Source: Halolactibacillus miurensis
GTDB lineage: Bacteria > Bacillota > Bacilli > Bacillales > Amphibacillaceae
Direction: 5' to 3'
DNA: 64,000 nt
Assembly: GCF_900116255.1 (NCBI RefSeq)
Contig: NZ_FPAI01000009.1
Span: 44,051-108,050, forward strand
The translations under genes and the position numbers were made by a program. A model generated the notes under the pieces. It worked only from the letters and a program-made list of their open reading frames with translations, had not been told where the DNA came from and ran no database searches. Shown in pieces: positions 43,153-52,613 of the stretch (position 1 is the first letter of the stretch; every line of letters begins with the position of its first letter).

Positions 43153-43875
43153 ATGATTGGTGTTCTCCTTATACATGGATTTACTGGCGGGCCACATGAA
43201 CTCGCACCCTTAATCGAAAGGTTAAAAGAAACAACCGACTGGTTAATAGAAGTGCCTACTTTACCAGGACACGGATTAGATTTAGATTTGTTACCGTACA
43301 CACATGAAGAGTGGATTAAGACAGTAGAGACAGCTTACCAAAAATTAAACCAAGAGGTGGATCGCTTATATATCGTTGGTTTCTCCATGGGTGGCATGCT
43401 TGCTGGGTATTTGGCTGGTAAATATGGGGCGGATAAATTAGTGATGTTGTCCCCTTCTCGTAAATATCTCAATCTGATAAAACTGACAAAAGAAGTGACA
43501 CAACTCGTAAAAGATCGAGTGGTAGGTGAACTAGAAGAGAACTTCACCTATAAACATTATCATCATAAACAAGGTAAAATTCCGCTTAAAGCTTATTTAG
43601 AGTTTGTCAAATGTGTAAAAGTGACAGAACCATACTTAAAAGAGATTAAAAATCCAACCCTCGTATTACAAGGAATGGAGGATGGTCTTGTCCCTTACCA
43701 AACAACCCATGCGTTAGACAAAGAAATCCCTATCGATATTGACGTTATTTACTATTTAGACTCTAAACATATGATTTGTTTAGGGGATGACCAAGAAGTG
43801 GTCGTTGGAAGTGTGCTTGACTACTTGTTGAAAGCGCCGCATGAAAGAAAAGAGAAAGAAGCTAATACCACTTAA
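43153..43875 (+). CDS. Carboxylesterase / alpha-beta hydrolase (Est30-like)
   Basis: The 240-residue hydrolase has an oxyanion region HGFTGGPHELAPL, nucleophile elbow GFSMGGMLAGYL, acid in GMEDGLVP and histidine in DSKHMICLGDD, in line with the Est30 carboxylesterases that hydrolyse short acyl esters. The ATG at 43153 has GAAGGTC 8 bases upstream. Confidence 0.88.
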   Translation: MIGVLLIHGFTGGPHELAPLIERLKETTDWLIEVPTLPGHGLDLDLLPYTHEEWIKTVETAYQKLNQEVDRLYIVGFSMGGMLAGYLAGKYGADKLVMLSPSRKYLNLIKLTKEVTQLVKDRVVGELEENFTYKHYHHKQGKIPLKAYLEFVKCVKVTEPYLKEIKNPTLVLQGMEDGLVPYQTTHALDKEIPIDIDVIYYLDSKHMICLGDDQEVVVGSVLDYLLKAPHERKEKEANTT

Positions 43876-43920
43876 AGTTAGAGGAACTTATCTGGTGCAG
43901 GTACTGATCATCTAGTGAAA

Positions 43921-43956
43921 ATAACCCCCTGATAAAAGTCATCAGGGGGTTAAGGT
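43921..43956. terminator. Bidirectional terminator between the esterase and degV genes
   Basis: A 12-bp stem TAACCCCCTGAT / ATCAGGGGGTTA between convergent genes. Confidence 0.8.
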
Positions 43957-43965
43957 TTTATCTTG

Positions 43966-44838
43966 TTAATGTTTTTCTTGGTGTGTTAAATCACTAAAGA
44001 ATGACATCACGAGGGCACCTTTACCTGCGTGTGCAGCAATCACTGGGCCGGTTTCTGCTTGGTATACGTCTTTAAAAGCGTAACGTTCTCTGACTTTGTC
44101 TAAGACGTCATCGCATTTTTCTTTCGCATAGCCATGTGTCATCACAAAAACTTTTTCGGCTGGGTCTTTAATATACTCACCAATAAGGTCATGGAAACGA
44201 CGATGCGCTTTCTTTGCTCCACGAACTTTTTCAAGAACATCGATTTTTCCTTCTTCACTTGCGTGAAGAATGAGTTTCACATTTAATGTTTTCGCAATGG
44301 CGCCCTTCGCACGACTCAAACGGCCACCGCGAATAAGGTTGTCAATCGTTTCAAGCAAGAAAACAGTTCGTAAGTATGGGACACGTCTTTCTAGATGAAG
44401 GGCAATGTCTTCTGCTGACATGTTTTGCTCAATCATTTGAATCGCATCATCCAACATTAAGATCATCCCGCTTGAGGCGGATTTTGTATCGATTAAATAA
44501 ATGTCTCGGTTCGGTTCTTCTTCAAGTAATTGCGTTTTTGCCATCACCGCATGATTGTAAGACGCGCTCACGCCGCTTGATAAACTTATATGAATGATTG
44601 GCTTCGCCGGATCAATCGCTTTAAAAGTATCATAATAGTCTTGTGGAGAAGGCGCAGCCGACTGTGGGAAGACTTTCCCTGTTGATACTCGTTCTAAAAA
44701 GTCTTTCGTTGTAATATCTTCTGATTTATATTGTTCCTCACCGAAACGTACAAATAAGGATACGACTTTAATGTCCCACGCTTCTTGTAAATGCTTTGGT
44801 ACATCGGCACCACTATCGGTTGTCAATTGAATAGTCAT
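43966..44838 (-). CDS. DegV family fatty-acid-binding protein (FakB-like)
   Basis: A 290-residue DegV-fold protein (TDSGADVPKHL at the N-terminus, IHISLSSGVSASYNHA, TKSASSGMILMLDDA, GGRLSRAKGAIAKTLNVKLIL, HAGKGALVMSFF). DegV/FakB proteins carry fatty acids to FakA for phosphorylation in lipid recycling. Single gene. Confidence 0.92.
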   Translation of the reverse strand: MTIQLTTDSGADVPKHLQEAWDIKVVSLFVRFGEEQYKSEDITTKDFLERVSTGKVFPQSAAPSPQDYYDTFKAIDPAKPIIHISLSSGVSASYNHAVMAKTQLLEEEPNRDIYLIDTKSASSGMILMLDDAIQMIEQNMSAEDIALHLERRVPYLRTVFLLETIDNLIRGGRLSRAKGAIAKTLNVKLILHASEEGKIDVLEKVRGAKKAHRRFHDLIGEYIKDPAEKVFVMTHGYAKEKCDDVLDKVRERYAFKDVYQAETGPVIAAHAGKGALVMSFFSDLTHQEKH

Positions 44839-44879
44839 CTCATCACCTAGCTCTCATATATTGTTGAATCGTAAAAAAA

Positions 44880-45300
44880 ATATTCTGACTATAATAATAT
44901 TAGAGAATGCGATAAATTGCAAGGATTTGCGCTAACAGTGAGTTGTAAGCTGTTACATTTTTATTGATTGGAATGAAAGAAATATGAAAACGTGATAAAT
45001 CAAAGGTTAACTCGAGTTTTCGTGCTAGAATTTATCAAGTATGTGTGGTAAGATAGCAATATCCATTGAATGCTCGTAACCAAGCCGCTTCTGTTTTAAG
45101 GGTCGGCTTTTTTTCACGTTAATATAACGCTGGTCTTCACCGATACTTATTAGTTTACCACTGTTCTTTTAGTAGTAAATATGATTAATAAGGGTAAGCT
45201 AGTACATGAAGATAAACATTTAACATCAGCTACGCCGTTTTCATTTGAACGTGTAAATAGTGTTAACGTGTCGTAACGATTCCGATGAGATATAAACAAA
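44880..45300 (+). other. Long 5' region of cshA with an internal terminator
   Basis: About 470 gene-free bases separate the divergent degV and cshA genes. They hold an intrinsic terminator at 45081-45113, so a short transcript starting around 45010-45060 may end there. I see no peptide frame. It could be an attenuated leader of cshA or an independent small RNA. Confidence 0.4.
45081..45113 (+). terminator. Terminator within the cshA upstream region
   Basis: AAGCCG / CGGCTT stem with a 16-base loop followed by TTTTTT, about 200 bases before cshA and not preceded by any plus-strand gene. Confidence 0.65.
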
Positions 45301-45313
45301 AAGGAGAATGACT

Positions 45314-46786
45314 TTGGCAACATTTCAATCACTAGGTATTTCAGACGTAATTATGAAGGCTCTCGACAAGATGGGCTTTGAGGAAGCAACACCCATCCAG
45401 GAACAAACAATCCCGCTCGGACTTGCAGGGAAAGATGTTATTGGACAAGCACAAACAGGAACAGGTAAAACAGCCGCTTTTGGTATTCCAATGCTTGACA
45501 AAATCGATAAGAACCAACGCAAAATCCAAGGACTTATCGTTGCGCCAACGCGTGAACTTGCGATTCAAGTATCAGAAGAAATTCACCGTTTAGGTAAATT
45601 TAAAGGTATCCGCACGTTACCGATCTTTGGTGGTCAACCAATGGACCGACAAATCCGTGGTTTAAAAGATGGCCCACACGTGGTAGTAGCGACACCAGGA
45701 CGTTTACTAGACCATATCCGTCGTAAAACAATTGATACCCGTTTCGTGCACACCGCAGTATTAGATGAGGCAGACGAGATGTTAAACATGGGCTTTATCG
45801 AAGATATTCGTGATATCTTAAAGCAAATCCCTGAAGACCGTCAAACTCTCCTCTTCTCTGCAACGATGCCGAAAGAGATTCGTCAGATTGCGCAAACATT
45901 GATGCGTGACCCTGAAGAAGTCAAAGTAAGAGCTAAAGAAATGACTGTTGAAAATATCGAACAACATTACATTGAAGCGCATGAAAAACAAAAATTTGAT
46001 GCGTTAACGAACTTACTTGATATTCAAACACCATCACTTGCGATTATCTTTGGTCGTACAAAGAAACGTGTAGATGAAGTGACAGAAGGCTTACAAGCCC
46101 GTGGCTTTAAAGCTGAAGGCATTCACGGTGATTTAACACAAGGTAAGCGTATGAGTGTGTTAAGTAAATTTAAAAGTGGCCGTGTAGAGATTCTTGTTGC
46201 AACTGACGTTGCTGCTCGTGGTTTAGATATCTCGAACGTGACCCACGTATATAACTTTGATATTCCACAAGATCCTGAAAGTTATGTTCACCGTATCGGA
46301 CGTACAGGCCGTGCTGGTAAAACAGGTGTTGCAGTGTCATTTATTACACCAAGAGAAATGTCACACCTTCACTTAATTGAGAAGACAACAAATTCTAAAA
46401 TGCACCGTATGCAATTACCAAGCTATGATGAAGCTAGACGTGGTCAACAACAGCTAGCAGTTAATAAGCTTGTGCGTGCAATCGAAAAACAAGGGTTAGA
46501 CGAATACCGTGAAACAGCAAGTGAATTACTAGATGAATATGATTCAGTGACACTTGTAGCGGCAGCACTTAAGATTATGTCAAAATCACGTCGTCAAACA
46601 CCGGTGACTTTATCATCTGTTACACCACTTAGCGTGAAGCGCGGTGGAGGTAAAGGTAAAGGTAATTATCGCGGTAAAGGTGGCAGTGATAAAGGCCATA
46701 ACTTTAACCGCAACAAAGGTAAAGGCCGTAACCGTAAGTTTAACAACAAACGCGGTTCAAATAATTCAAATAAACAAAATTCATAA
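45314..46786 (+). CDS. cshA: DEAD-box RNA helicase CshA
   Basis: ATP-dependent RNA helicase of the degradosome and ribosome biogenesis. Motifs in order: Q motif [16 protein letters not shown], motif [30 protein letters not shown], DEADEML, SAT, and [13 protein letters not shown]; a C-terminal G/R/K/N-rich basic tail (about 440-490). Highly like B. subtilis CshA. The TTG at 45314, 7 bases after AAGGAG, is preferred over the ATG at 45308, which is 1 base from it. Confidence 0.94.
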   Translation: MATFQSLGISDVIMKALDKMGFEEATPIQEQTIPLGLAGKDVIGQAQTGTGKTAAFGIPMLDKIDKNQRKIQGLIVAPTRELAIQVSEEIHRLGKFKGIRTLPIFGGQPMDRQIRGLKDGPHVVVATPGRLLDHIRRKTIDTRFVHTAVLDEADEMLNMGFIEDIRDILKQIPEDRQTLLFSATMPKEIRQIAQTLMRDPEEVKVRAKEMTVENIEQHYIEAHEKQKFDALTNLLDIQTPSLAIIFGRTKKRVDEVTEGLQARGFKAEGIHGDLTQGKRMSVLSKFKSGRVEILVATDVAARGLDISNVTHVYNFDIPQDPESYVHRIGRTGRAGKTGVAVSFITPREMSHLHLIEKTTNSKMHRMQLPSYDEARRGQQQLAVNKLVRAIEKQGLDEYRETASELLDEYDSVTLVAAALKIMSKSRRQTPVTLSSVTPLSVKRGGGKGKGNYRGKGGSDKGHNFNRNKGKGRNRKFNNKRGSNNSNKQNS

Positions 46787-46794
46787 TAAACAAG

Positions 46795-46832
46795 CGCAAG
46801 GATCTGATCTAAAACAGGTCCTTGCGTTTTTC
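46795..46832 (+). terminator. Terminator of cshA
   Basis: CGCAAGGA / TCCTTGCG stem running into TTTT. Confidence 0.8.
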
Positions 46833-47106
46833 TTTGTTTTTAGGTCGATGACGTCATTCGAGATGAGAGATATAAAGATGATTCTTCAGACAGACGGTTA
46901 CATCATCTTTTTAAAACAAAAAATGATCCACCGAAAAAGGTATGAAAATTAATAGAAGGAGAGTTTTTTCATGAAAAGATTAAAAACCTGTGAGGGGAAA
47001 GTGAAAATCGACAAAAAGAGATGATCTTGCTGTTGCTTGTAGAAAGTTAAAGCGCGTTATATGATAATGATCTGTTGTAAAATTGTATACTCTATTACAT
47101 CTGTTG
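46833..47106 (+). other. Intergenic stretch with a tiny frame
   Basis: A weak hairpin AAAGATGA / TCATCTTT (46874-46910) with TT follows the cshA terminator. A 17-codon frame (46971-47024, MKRLKTCEGKVKIDKKR) has AAGGAG upstream, but nothing else supports it as a gene. Probably degenerate sequence. Confidence 0.3.
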
Positions 47107-47164
47107 TGTTGACAAAGACCTTGTTCATATATATAATTAGAAATCTTGTCAACAAACTGTTGAC
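47107..47164 (+). promoter_or_regulatory. SigA promoter of cdd with three TGTTGAC operator-like copies
   Basis: TTGACA (47109), exactly 17 bases, TATAAT (47132-47137). TGTTGACAA over the -35 (47107-47115) is repeated inverted after the start point (47146-47154) and again directly as TGTTGAC (47158-47164), which suggests a repressor site. A short hairpin (GAACTTTT / AAAAGTTC, about 47172-47188) lies before the ribosome site. Confidence 0.65.
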
Positions 47165-47212
47165 GTTAAGGGAACTTTTAAAAAGTTCATTCTTAGAAAA
47201 AGGGTGAAAAAT

Positions 47213-47611
47213 ATGAATAAAGAGCTATTAATGGAAAGTGCACGTAAGATGAAAGTAACGGCATACGTACCTTATTCCAAGTTCCCAGTTGGAGTAGCAT
47301 TATTACTAAAAGATGGTACTGTAATTAATGGAGTAAACGTAGAAAATGTTTCACTAGGTGCAACTAATTGTGCTGAAAGAACAGCTATTTTTACCGCTAT
47401 ATCGAATGGTTATAATAAGGGTGAATTCCAGGCTATAGCTGTTGCAGGTGATACGGTAGATTTTCTTCCTCCTTGTAGTATTTGCAGACAAGTTTTAGCG
47501 GAATTTTGCTCACCTGAAATGCCAGTTTATTTAACTAATGAAAATAAAGATATATTAGAATTGACACTAAAGGATTTGCTCCCTTACGCATTCACAGATT
47601 TAGAAATGTGA
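47213..47611 (+). CDS. cdd: Cytidine deaminase
   Basis: Homotetrameric zinc enzyme that deaminates (deoxy)cytidine in pyrimidine salvage. The 132-residue product has the start YVPYSKFPVGVAL, zinc/proton ligands CAERTAIF and PPCSICRQVL. The ATG at 47213 has AAAGGGTG upstream; a GTG at 47204 sits inside that site. In bacilli cdd usually lies next to era or pdp; here it stands alone. Confidence 0.93.
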   Translation: MNKELLMESARKMKVTAYVPYSKFPVGVALLLKDGTVINGVNVENVSLGATNCAERTAIFTAISNGYNKGEFQAIAVAGDTVDFLPPCSICRQVLAEFCSPEMPVYLTNENKDILELTLKDLLPYAFTDLEM

Positions 47612-47642
47612 AAAAGATTGAACGTTTATTATAAAGATTGAT

Positions 47643-47682
47643 AAAAATCACCTCTTCAGTTACCCTATGAGGTGATTTTTTT
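47643..47682 (+). terminator. Terminator of cdd
   Basis: A 10-bp stem AAATCACCTC / GAGGTGATTT with a T run. Confidence 0.87.
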
Positions 47683-47750
47683 GCTTTTGACCTCGGGGGA
47701 AGCTGTCACCATAGAGTGACAGACCCCTGATTTTAGCCCCAGGCAAGGGA

Positions 47751-47861
47751 TGTAAAGTATAGTGAATATTGCGGACAAAAAGAGCCACTTGAGCGGAGTT
47801 TAGAGCCACTGAATGCATGAAATAGGCCCACCGAGGGCGGAGAGTGCGCCAGTCGGTGGCT
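47751..47861. mobile_element. IS21-like element end remnant
   Basis: The sequence begins TGTAAAGTATAGTGAATATT, contains AGAGCCACT twice at a 21-base interval (47781 and 47802) and a related GGCCCACCGAGGGCGGAGAG block. Terminal arrays of this kind mark the ends of Firmicutes IS21-family elements, as far as I recall. No istA or istB gene follows. Confidence 0.45.
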
Positions 47862-47888
47862 AGCGTCACGTTTTAACCTTACGGTTAA

Positions 47889-48500
47889 AGGCTTTATTTA
47901 CTTCTCTTAAATCCGTGTCTTTCACGCACAGATGAAGGGTTTGATTTCCTTCCGGAAGAGTTAAAACAAGTCGTCCCAAATTTTCATTATATCTTGTACG
48001 ATTTGTCGACCTACTCCGATCAAGACATAAAAGGCGTCGCCCAGTTACAAATATTATTTAGCCTACTTAGAGATATCTATACAAAAAATCCCGAAGAATT
48101 AAAACAAACAATTTTTAAGGCGATGGAGGCGTTACGCGCACTAGAGAAAGAAGAGACCGCGATAGCGTATGTCGAAACGCTGTTGCGCTATGTTTTTAGT
48201 GCCAGTGATGCATTCACAAAACACGATATCCGTGATATAGTCAAGACATTAGAAAAGACTTATCCGAAAGGAAGTGAACGCATGAAGACGATTGCTGATG
48301 TACTTAAAGAAGAAGGTAGAGAAGAAGGCAGAGGAGAAGGCATGGTGAACATGTTGTTGACAATCCTAAGTGAAAAATTCACTCATATACCCGAAAGTTT
48401 ACAAGAAAAAATAAAAATGTCAGATGAACAAACGCTCCAGACAATTGCGGTGAATTTGGATGACATCCAAACGGCAAAAGACTTGAATAAATACTTATAA
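47889..48500 (+). pseudogene. Truncated Rpn/YhgA-type PD-(D/E)XK transposase-like protein
   Basis: An open frame without a proper start encodes EELKQVVPNFHYILYDLSTY, SDQDIKGVAQLQILFSLL and a C-terminal KEEGREEGRGEGMVNML tail, typical of the C-terminal two thirds of the Rpn family (recombination-promoting nuclease / putative transposase). The N-terminal nuclease domain is missing and an IS21-like end lies just upstream. The first ATG (47994) is internal. Confidence 0.75.
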
Positions 48501-48579
48501 CAAAACCATACGATGTGTATGAATTGGTTAATATATCCTGAAGGTTTAAGTGTTCGATTATCAATCTGATAGGAGATAA

Positions 48580-48627
48580 ATAGCCCTCTGTACCAAGTAG
48601 AAACTTGATATAGAGGGCTATTTTTCT
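48580..48627 (+). terminator. Terminator after the Rpn remnant
   Basis: TAGCCCTC / GAGGGCTA with an inner CAAG / CTTG stem, followed by TTTTT. Confidence 0.8.
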
Positions 48628-48714
48628 GTCTAAAGATACGTCGTCATGATGGCGCTAATTTTTTTCTTTTTACATATCGATTGGGATTAGAAAGGCGTTT
48701 TATCCCTTGTGTCG

Positions 48715-49500
48715 TTATCTTAACAACGGTAAAATAACAGGTCCTAATAAACCAACAACGGCTAAAATAAGCAACACCCACCAGAGGATAGCTGAGACGT
48801 TGCCATTCATTTTAAACCGGCGACGTCTTTGCCAGCGGTTAGGATCGAAGTTAACCCCACTTGCATGTGTGCGTCTAGGACGTGGTCTAGGTCGACGGTA
48901 GGGGTTGACGTTATTCACTAGAAGTGGTCCGAAACTAAAACCACCGACTAAGCCAAACACGTGACCGGGAATGCTGACATTTTGCTGAATGAAGGTCATG
49001 ACTAAACCAATCATCACATAAGTTAAGACTAATTGTCTGCTGGCGGGGTCGATAAGTCCAGGTGTGAAGAAAATCATGTAGACAATCAGACCAAGCATTC
49101 CGTAAATAGCCCCACTAGCTCCGAGTGAGAGAGTCGTCGAATCCATGGCGATTAAATAATCGAACACATTCGCGAAAATACCCGCACCTAAATAGAGTAC
49201 GACGAATTTCACTTTACCTAACATCTGTTCAAGAGCTGGGCCAAATAAGACAAGAGCAAAGGAATTGAAGAGAATATGGGTAATACCTTGCCAGTCATGA
49301 AGGAAAATTGGGGTGACTAAACGCCAATATTCGCCTTGCCCAACGAGCGCATTCATTCCAATCCCTTCATTTAAAATGATAAAACCAAGAGATGTTTCAA
49401 AATACATAAGTAACCAAATAACGACTTGAATAATGATAATGCCGGAAACGACCGGGTAATATCTGAAAAAATCACGTAACGATTCAGTTCTAAAAAACAT
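48715..49500 (-). CDS. Rhomboid family intramembrane serine protease (YdcA-like)
   Basis: The 261-residue protein has six or seven membrane helices. The catalytic serine is in SLGASGAIYGMLG and the histidine in IPGHVFGLVGG; the loop HDWQGITHILFNSFAL corresponds to the family's L1/TM2 region. The C-terminus has an RPRPRPRRTH basic stretch and one more helix. The ATG at 49500 has AAGGAG upstream. Divergent from acpS as ydcA is in B. subtilis. Confidence 0.92.
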   Translation of the reverse strand: MFFRTESLRDFFRYYPVVSGIIIIQVVIWLLMYFETSLGFIILNEGIGMNALVGQGEYWRLVTPIFLHDWQGITHILFNSFALVLFGPALEQMLGKVKFVVLYLGAGIFANVFDYLIAMDSTTLSLGASGAIYGMLGLIVYMIFFTPGLIDPASRQLVLTYVMIGLVMTFIQQNVSIPGHVFGLVGGFSFGPLLVNNVNPYRRPRPRPRRTHASGVNFDPNRWQRRRRFKMNGNVSAILWWVLLILAVVGLLGPVILPLLR

Positions 49501-49634
49501 AATAGGCTCCTTTTCTTCTTCAAAATCAATTGTTAACCTATAAAGAAGTATACCGAAATAAACGCTCAACTTGCAAATCTGATATACTATAAGTGTGAAA
49601 AAATTTATACTTTATAGAAGAATAGGTGACAAAA

Positions 49635-49991
49635 ATGATTAGAGGCATTGGCATAGATATCGTTGAAATAGCCCGAATAAAAATATTGATCAAACGTAAT
49701 CCCCGGTTTATTGAAAAAGTACTCTCAGTGAAGGAACAAGAAAAATACTGGACATTAACATCAGACAATCGGCGTGCGGAATTTGTGGCCGGCCGTTTTG
49801 CGGCCAAAGAGGCACTTGGAAAGGCATTAGGGACAGGGCTAGGGAAACTAAGTTTTAGTGACATTTCAATCTTAAATGACGCTCTTGGTAAACCTGCCCT
49901 GCACTTTATCGGTGATGATTTGTACAAGGTACATGTTTCTATCTCCCATAGTCATACGTCAGCTGTCGCAAATGTTGTCTTAGAATCATAA
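49635..49991 (+). CDS. acpS: Holo-[acyl-carrier-protein] synthase
   Basis: Transfers the 4'-phosphopantetheine arm from CoA to acyl carrier protein. The 118-residue product shows GIGIDIVEIARI and FAAKEALGKALGTG, the two AcpS signatures with the magnesium-binding Asp and Glu. The ATG at 49635 has AGGTG 6 bases upstream. First gene of a run to alr. Confidence 0.95.
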   Translation: MIRGIGIDIVEIARIKILIKRNPRFIEKVLSVKEQEKYWTLTSDNRRAEFVAGRFAAKEALGKALGTGLGKLSFSDISILNDALGKPALHFIGDDLYKVHVSISHSHTSAVANVVLES

Positions 49992-50037
49992 TACAGGTCG
50001 TTAGGACATAAATTACAGTAAAGGCAGGAGGAAGCGA

Positions 50038-51528
50038 ATGAAGTGTTTGACGAGTGAAGAGATGCGACAAGTGGATATGTTGGCGTTTAATGCTTATCAT
50101 ATGCCAGGAGAAGTTTTAATGGAAAATGCCGGGCGCGCGATTGTTGAGGCAATGGTTCAAGATCTCATAAAAAGTGATCGTATTGTTGTCGTTGTTGGGC
50201 CAGGCAATAATGGCGGCGATGGTTTTGTTGTGGCGCGCGAGCTAAAGAATAGGGGTTATATGGTAACGGTTATTCAGACGGTCACAAATGATAAAATTTC
50301 AGGAGAAGCGAATGTGCATTTAAACGTCATGCAGCGGTTTAATGTTGACATCATTTATGATTTTCCTGATGCCGTACAATATATACATGAAGCAACAGTC
50401 ATTATTGATGCGTTATTTGGTACAGGGTATACTGGACCGATGCGCGAACCGATGCACGGATATGTCGCTCTGATGAATGATGCGAGGGCCCCTATTTATA
50501 GTATTGACGTTCCAAGTGGTGTCAGTGAAACAATCGGATCAATGAGTGCTGTCGTAAAAGCTACTAAAACAGTGACGATTGAAGCGCCTAAAGTGACCGC
50601 GTATATCGAGCAAACCGCCCCCTATTATGGTGAGTTAACCATTGTTTCTATCGGCTTACCTACACGTGAATTAGATAAAATTAGCCGAACGATTTGGCAG
50701 GTGTGTCACGTTAAACAAACGTTAAAAAAGCGGGAGCGGTTTGGACACAAAGGCACCTATGGTCACGTCTTACTTATTGGCGGTAGTGTCGATATGCCAG
50801 GGGCGATTCAGTTAAGTGCACGTGGCGCGTTAAAATCTGGTGCTGGGCTCGTGTCGGTTATGACAGAACAAGCAGCGCGTCCTTTCTTGCAGTTACCACA
50901 TGAAGTGATGTACCGCTCACATGATGAACTTACGCCACAGTTATTATCTAACTACCAAGCCATTGCTGTTGGTATGGGGTTTGGATTAACTGATGAAAAA
51001 CTAGCCCTGTTTTACCAAATATTAAAAACAGAGGTCCCACTCCTTATTGATGCAGATGGATTAACGTTGTTAGCGCGTGACATCAGTCGTCTAAAAGAAC
51101 GGCAGGGACCGACGATACTAACGCCTCATCCTAAGGAATTCGCCAGACTTACAGGGTTCTCAGTAGATGTGATTAAAAACGATCCTTTTACATTGACAAA
51201 AGCTTTTGCACAAGAACACGGGGTGTATCTTGTGTTAAAAGGCACCCATACGATTATCTCATCACCGAGGGGTGAACAAGTTATTAATACAACGGGGAAT
51301 TCAGCACTAAGTAAAGGTGGCAGTGGAGACATTTTAAGTGGCATAGCGTGTGTGCGTATAATGCAAGATGAGACGGTGTTGGCAGGTCTTTGTAATGCTG
51401 TATACTTACACGGATATGCGAGTGACATTGCTGTAAGAGAAGATTTTACCGCTTTTGATATAACCCCAACAGATGTAGTAGATAGCCTAAGCAAGGCTTA
51501 TCGAACCTTTATCGAAAATCCTGCCTAA
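50038..51528 (+). CDS. nnr: Bifunctional NAD(P)H-hydrate epimerase / ADP-dependent dehydratase
   Basis: Repairs damaged NAD(P)H hydrates. The N-terminal epimerase domain (about 1-215) has VVGPGNNGGDGFVVAREL and IDALFGTGYTG. The C-terminal dehydratase domain (225-496) has KGTYGHVLLIGGSVDMPGA, LTPHPKEFARL and TGNSALSKGGSGDILSG. At 496 residues it is a typical fusion. AGGAGG upstream. Confidence 0.94.
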   Translation: MKCLTSEEMRQVDMLAFNAYHMPGEVLMENAGRAIVEAMVQDLIKSDRIVVVVGPGNNGGDGFVVARELKNRGYMVTVIQTVTNDKISGEANVHLNVMQRFNVDIIYDFPDAVQYIHEATVIIDALFGTGYTGPMREPMHGYVALMNDARAPIYSIDVPSGVSETIGSMSAVVKATKTVTIEAPKVTAYIEQTAPYYGELTIVSIGLPTRELDKISRTIWQVCHVKQTLKKRERFGHKGTYGHVLLIGGSVDMPGAIQLSARGALKSGAGLVSVMTEQAARPFLQLPHEVMYRSHDELTPQLLSNYQAIAVGMGFGLTDEKLALFYQILKTEVPLLIDADGLTLLARDISRLKERQGPTILTPHPKEFARLTGFSVDVIKNDPFTLTKAFAQEHGVYLVLKGTHTIISSPRGEQVINTTGNSALSKGGSGDILSGIACVRIMQDETVLAGLCNAVYLHGYASDIAVREDFTAFDITPTDVVDSLSKAYRTFIENPA

Positions 51529-51548
51529 GTGATTAATAGGTAAAGGAC

Positions 51549-52550
51549 GTGGACATCATAGAACGACGACGGATTATGTTATTAAGTAGTTTTATATTTA
51601 TGTTGTTGTTGGTTGGTTGTAAGTCTCTGGATGCCGAGGATGTGTTTGAAGAAATCATTGAAGTAGGTGAGAACTTAACGACTTATCAAGCGGAAGCCGA
51701 TATGCAAGTGCTCACCGCAAGTGGAGAAGAGCATGTGTTACTTCGTGTCAGTCGATCGGATGATTTTTATCATGTCGATTTAACTGATGAAGCGAGAGGG
51801 TTAAAACAAACGTTAGTCCGTAATGCGGATGGGGTATACTTATTAACAGAAAATGAAACACCAGAACCGTTTCGAATGGATTGGCCTCATGACCGGCCCC
51901 AACTTTACTTGTTGTCTTCTGTAATAGACACATTAAAAGCCTATCCAGAAGCGCAATTTGAAGAAAATGATGACACATATATGTATACGATTCAGGCACC
52001 GCTAAAGGAAGACCCAGATCTAACGATACAAACATTAACGTTTGATAAAGAGACATATTTACCGGTGGAAGTATTCGTAACAAATGAAGCTGAAACAAAA
52101 CACGTGTCAGTAAAATTTCAGTCGATTACGGTCACACCTGACTTTGAAACAGATTTGTTTGACGTTGTGCTGGAAGAAGAAAGTCCGCGTGATGACGAAG
52201 TAGAGACCGAAGAACAACAGGAAGACGAAACCTCTGGTTGGTATTACCCGACAGAAACCTTTAATCAAGCGTTAGATGAGACAGAGGAACGGTTGGTAAA
52301 TGGCAAAAGCGTTGTTATGATGAGCTATACGGGAGATCAACCCTTTACGCTTATTCAAGTGAACAAAAGTCAGACAAGTAGTGTTGCAGATGTCTTATCA
52401 GTCATTAAAGATGGCGCGTCGTTTATGAGTGATGATGCTGGCTTTGTATGGGCGAATGAAACGACTGAGTTTTATATTGCCTCAGACAGCCTAACGCCAG
52501 AAGAAAAAGAGGCCATCGCGACATCTGTTGAATGGGTAGAAAATAAATAA
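51549..52550 (+). CDS. LolA-like outer-surface lipoprotein (YdcC-like)
   Basis: A 333-residue lipoprotein: RRR-containing n-region, hydrophobic core and lipobox LLVGCKS; a LolA/DUF4367-like half-barrel (ENLTTYQAEADMQVLTASGE, LTFDKETYLPVEVFV), an acidic linker (DDEVETEEQQEDE) and a C-terminal DUF4367-like part. Same place as ydcC, which in B. subtilis is sporulation-related. A GTG start at 51549 is chosen because it keeps the basic n-region. Confidence 0.82.
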   Translation: MDIIERRRIMLLSSFIFMLLLVGCKSLDAEDVFEEIIEVGENLTTYQAEADMQVLTASGEEHVLLRVSRSDDFYHVDLTDEARGLKQTLVRNADGVYLLTENETPEPFRMDWPHDRPQLYLLSSVIDTLKAYPEAQFEENDDTYMYTIQAPLKEDPDLTIQTLTFDKETYLPVEVFVTNEAETKHVSVKFQSITVTPDFETDLFDVVLEEESPRDDEVETEEQQEDETSGWYYPTETFNQALDETEERLVNGKSVVMMSYTGDQPFTLIQVNKSQTSSVADVLSVIKDGASFMSDDAGFVWANETTEFYIASDSLTPEEKEAIATSVEWVENK

Positions 52551-52613
52551 TAAAATTAAATGCAGGAGTCAATCTTTAGAAATTGAAGTAATAGTGAGAA
52601 AGGAAGTCAAACA

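Noticed and set aside
46644..46952. Plus-strand 102-codon frame at the end of cshA
   Set aside because: Low-complexity shadow of the glycine/lysine-rich helicase tail that continues through its terminator.
46971..47024. 17-codon frame with a ribosome-like site between cshA and cdd
   Set aside because: No promoter, no conservation evidence and weak context; left as a note only.
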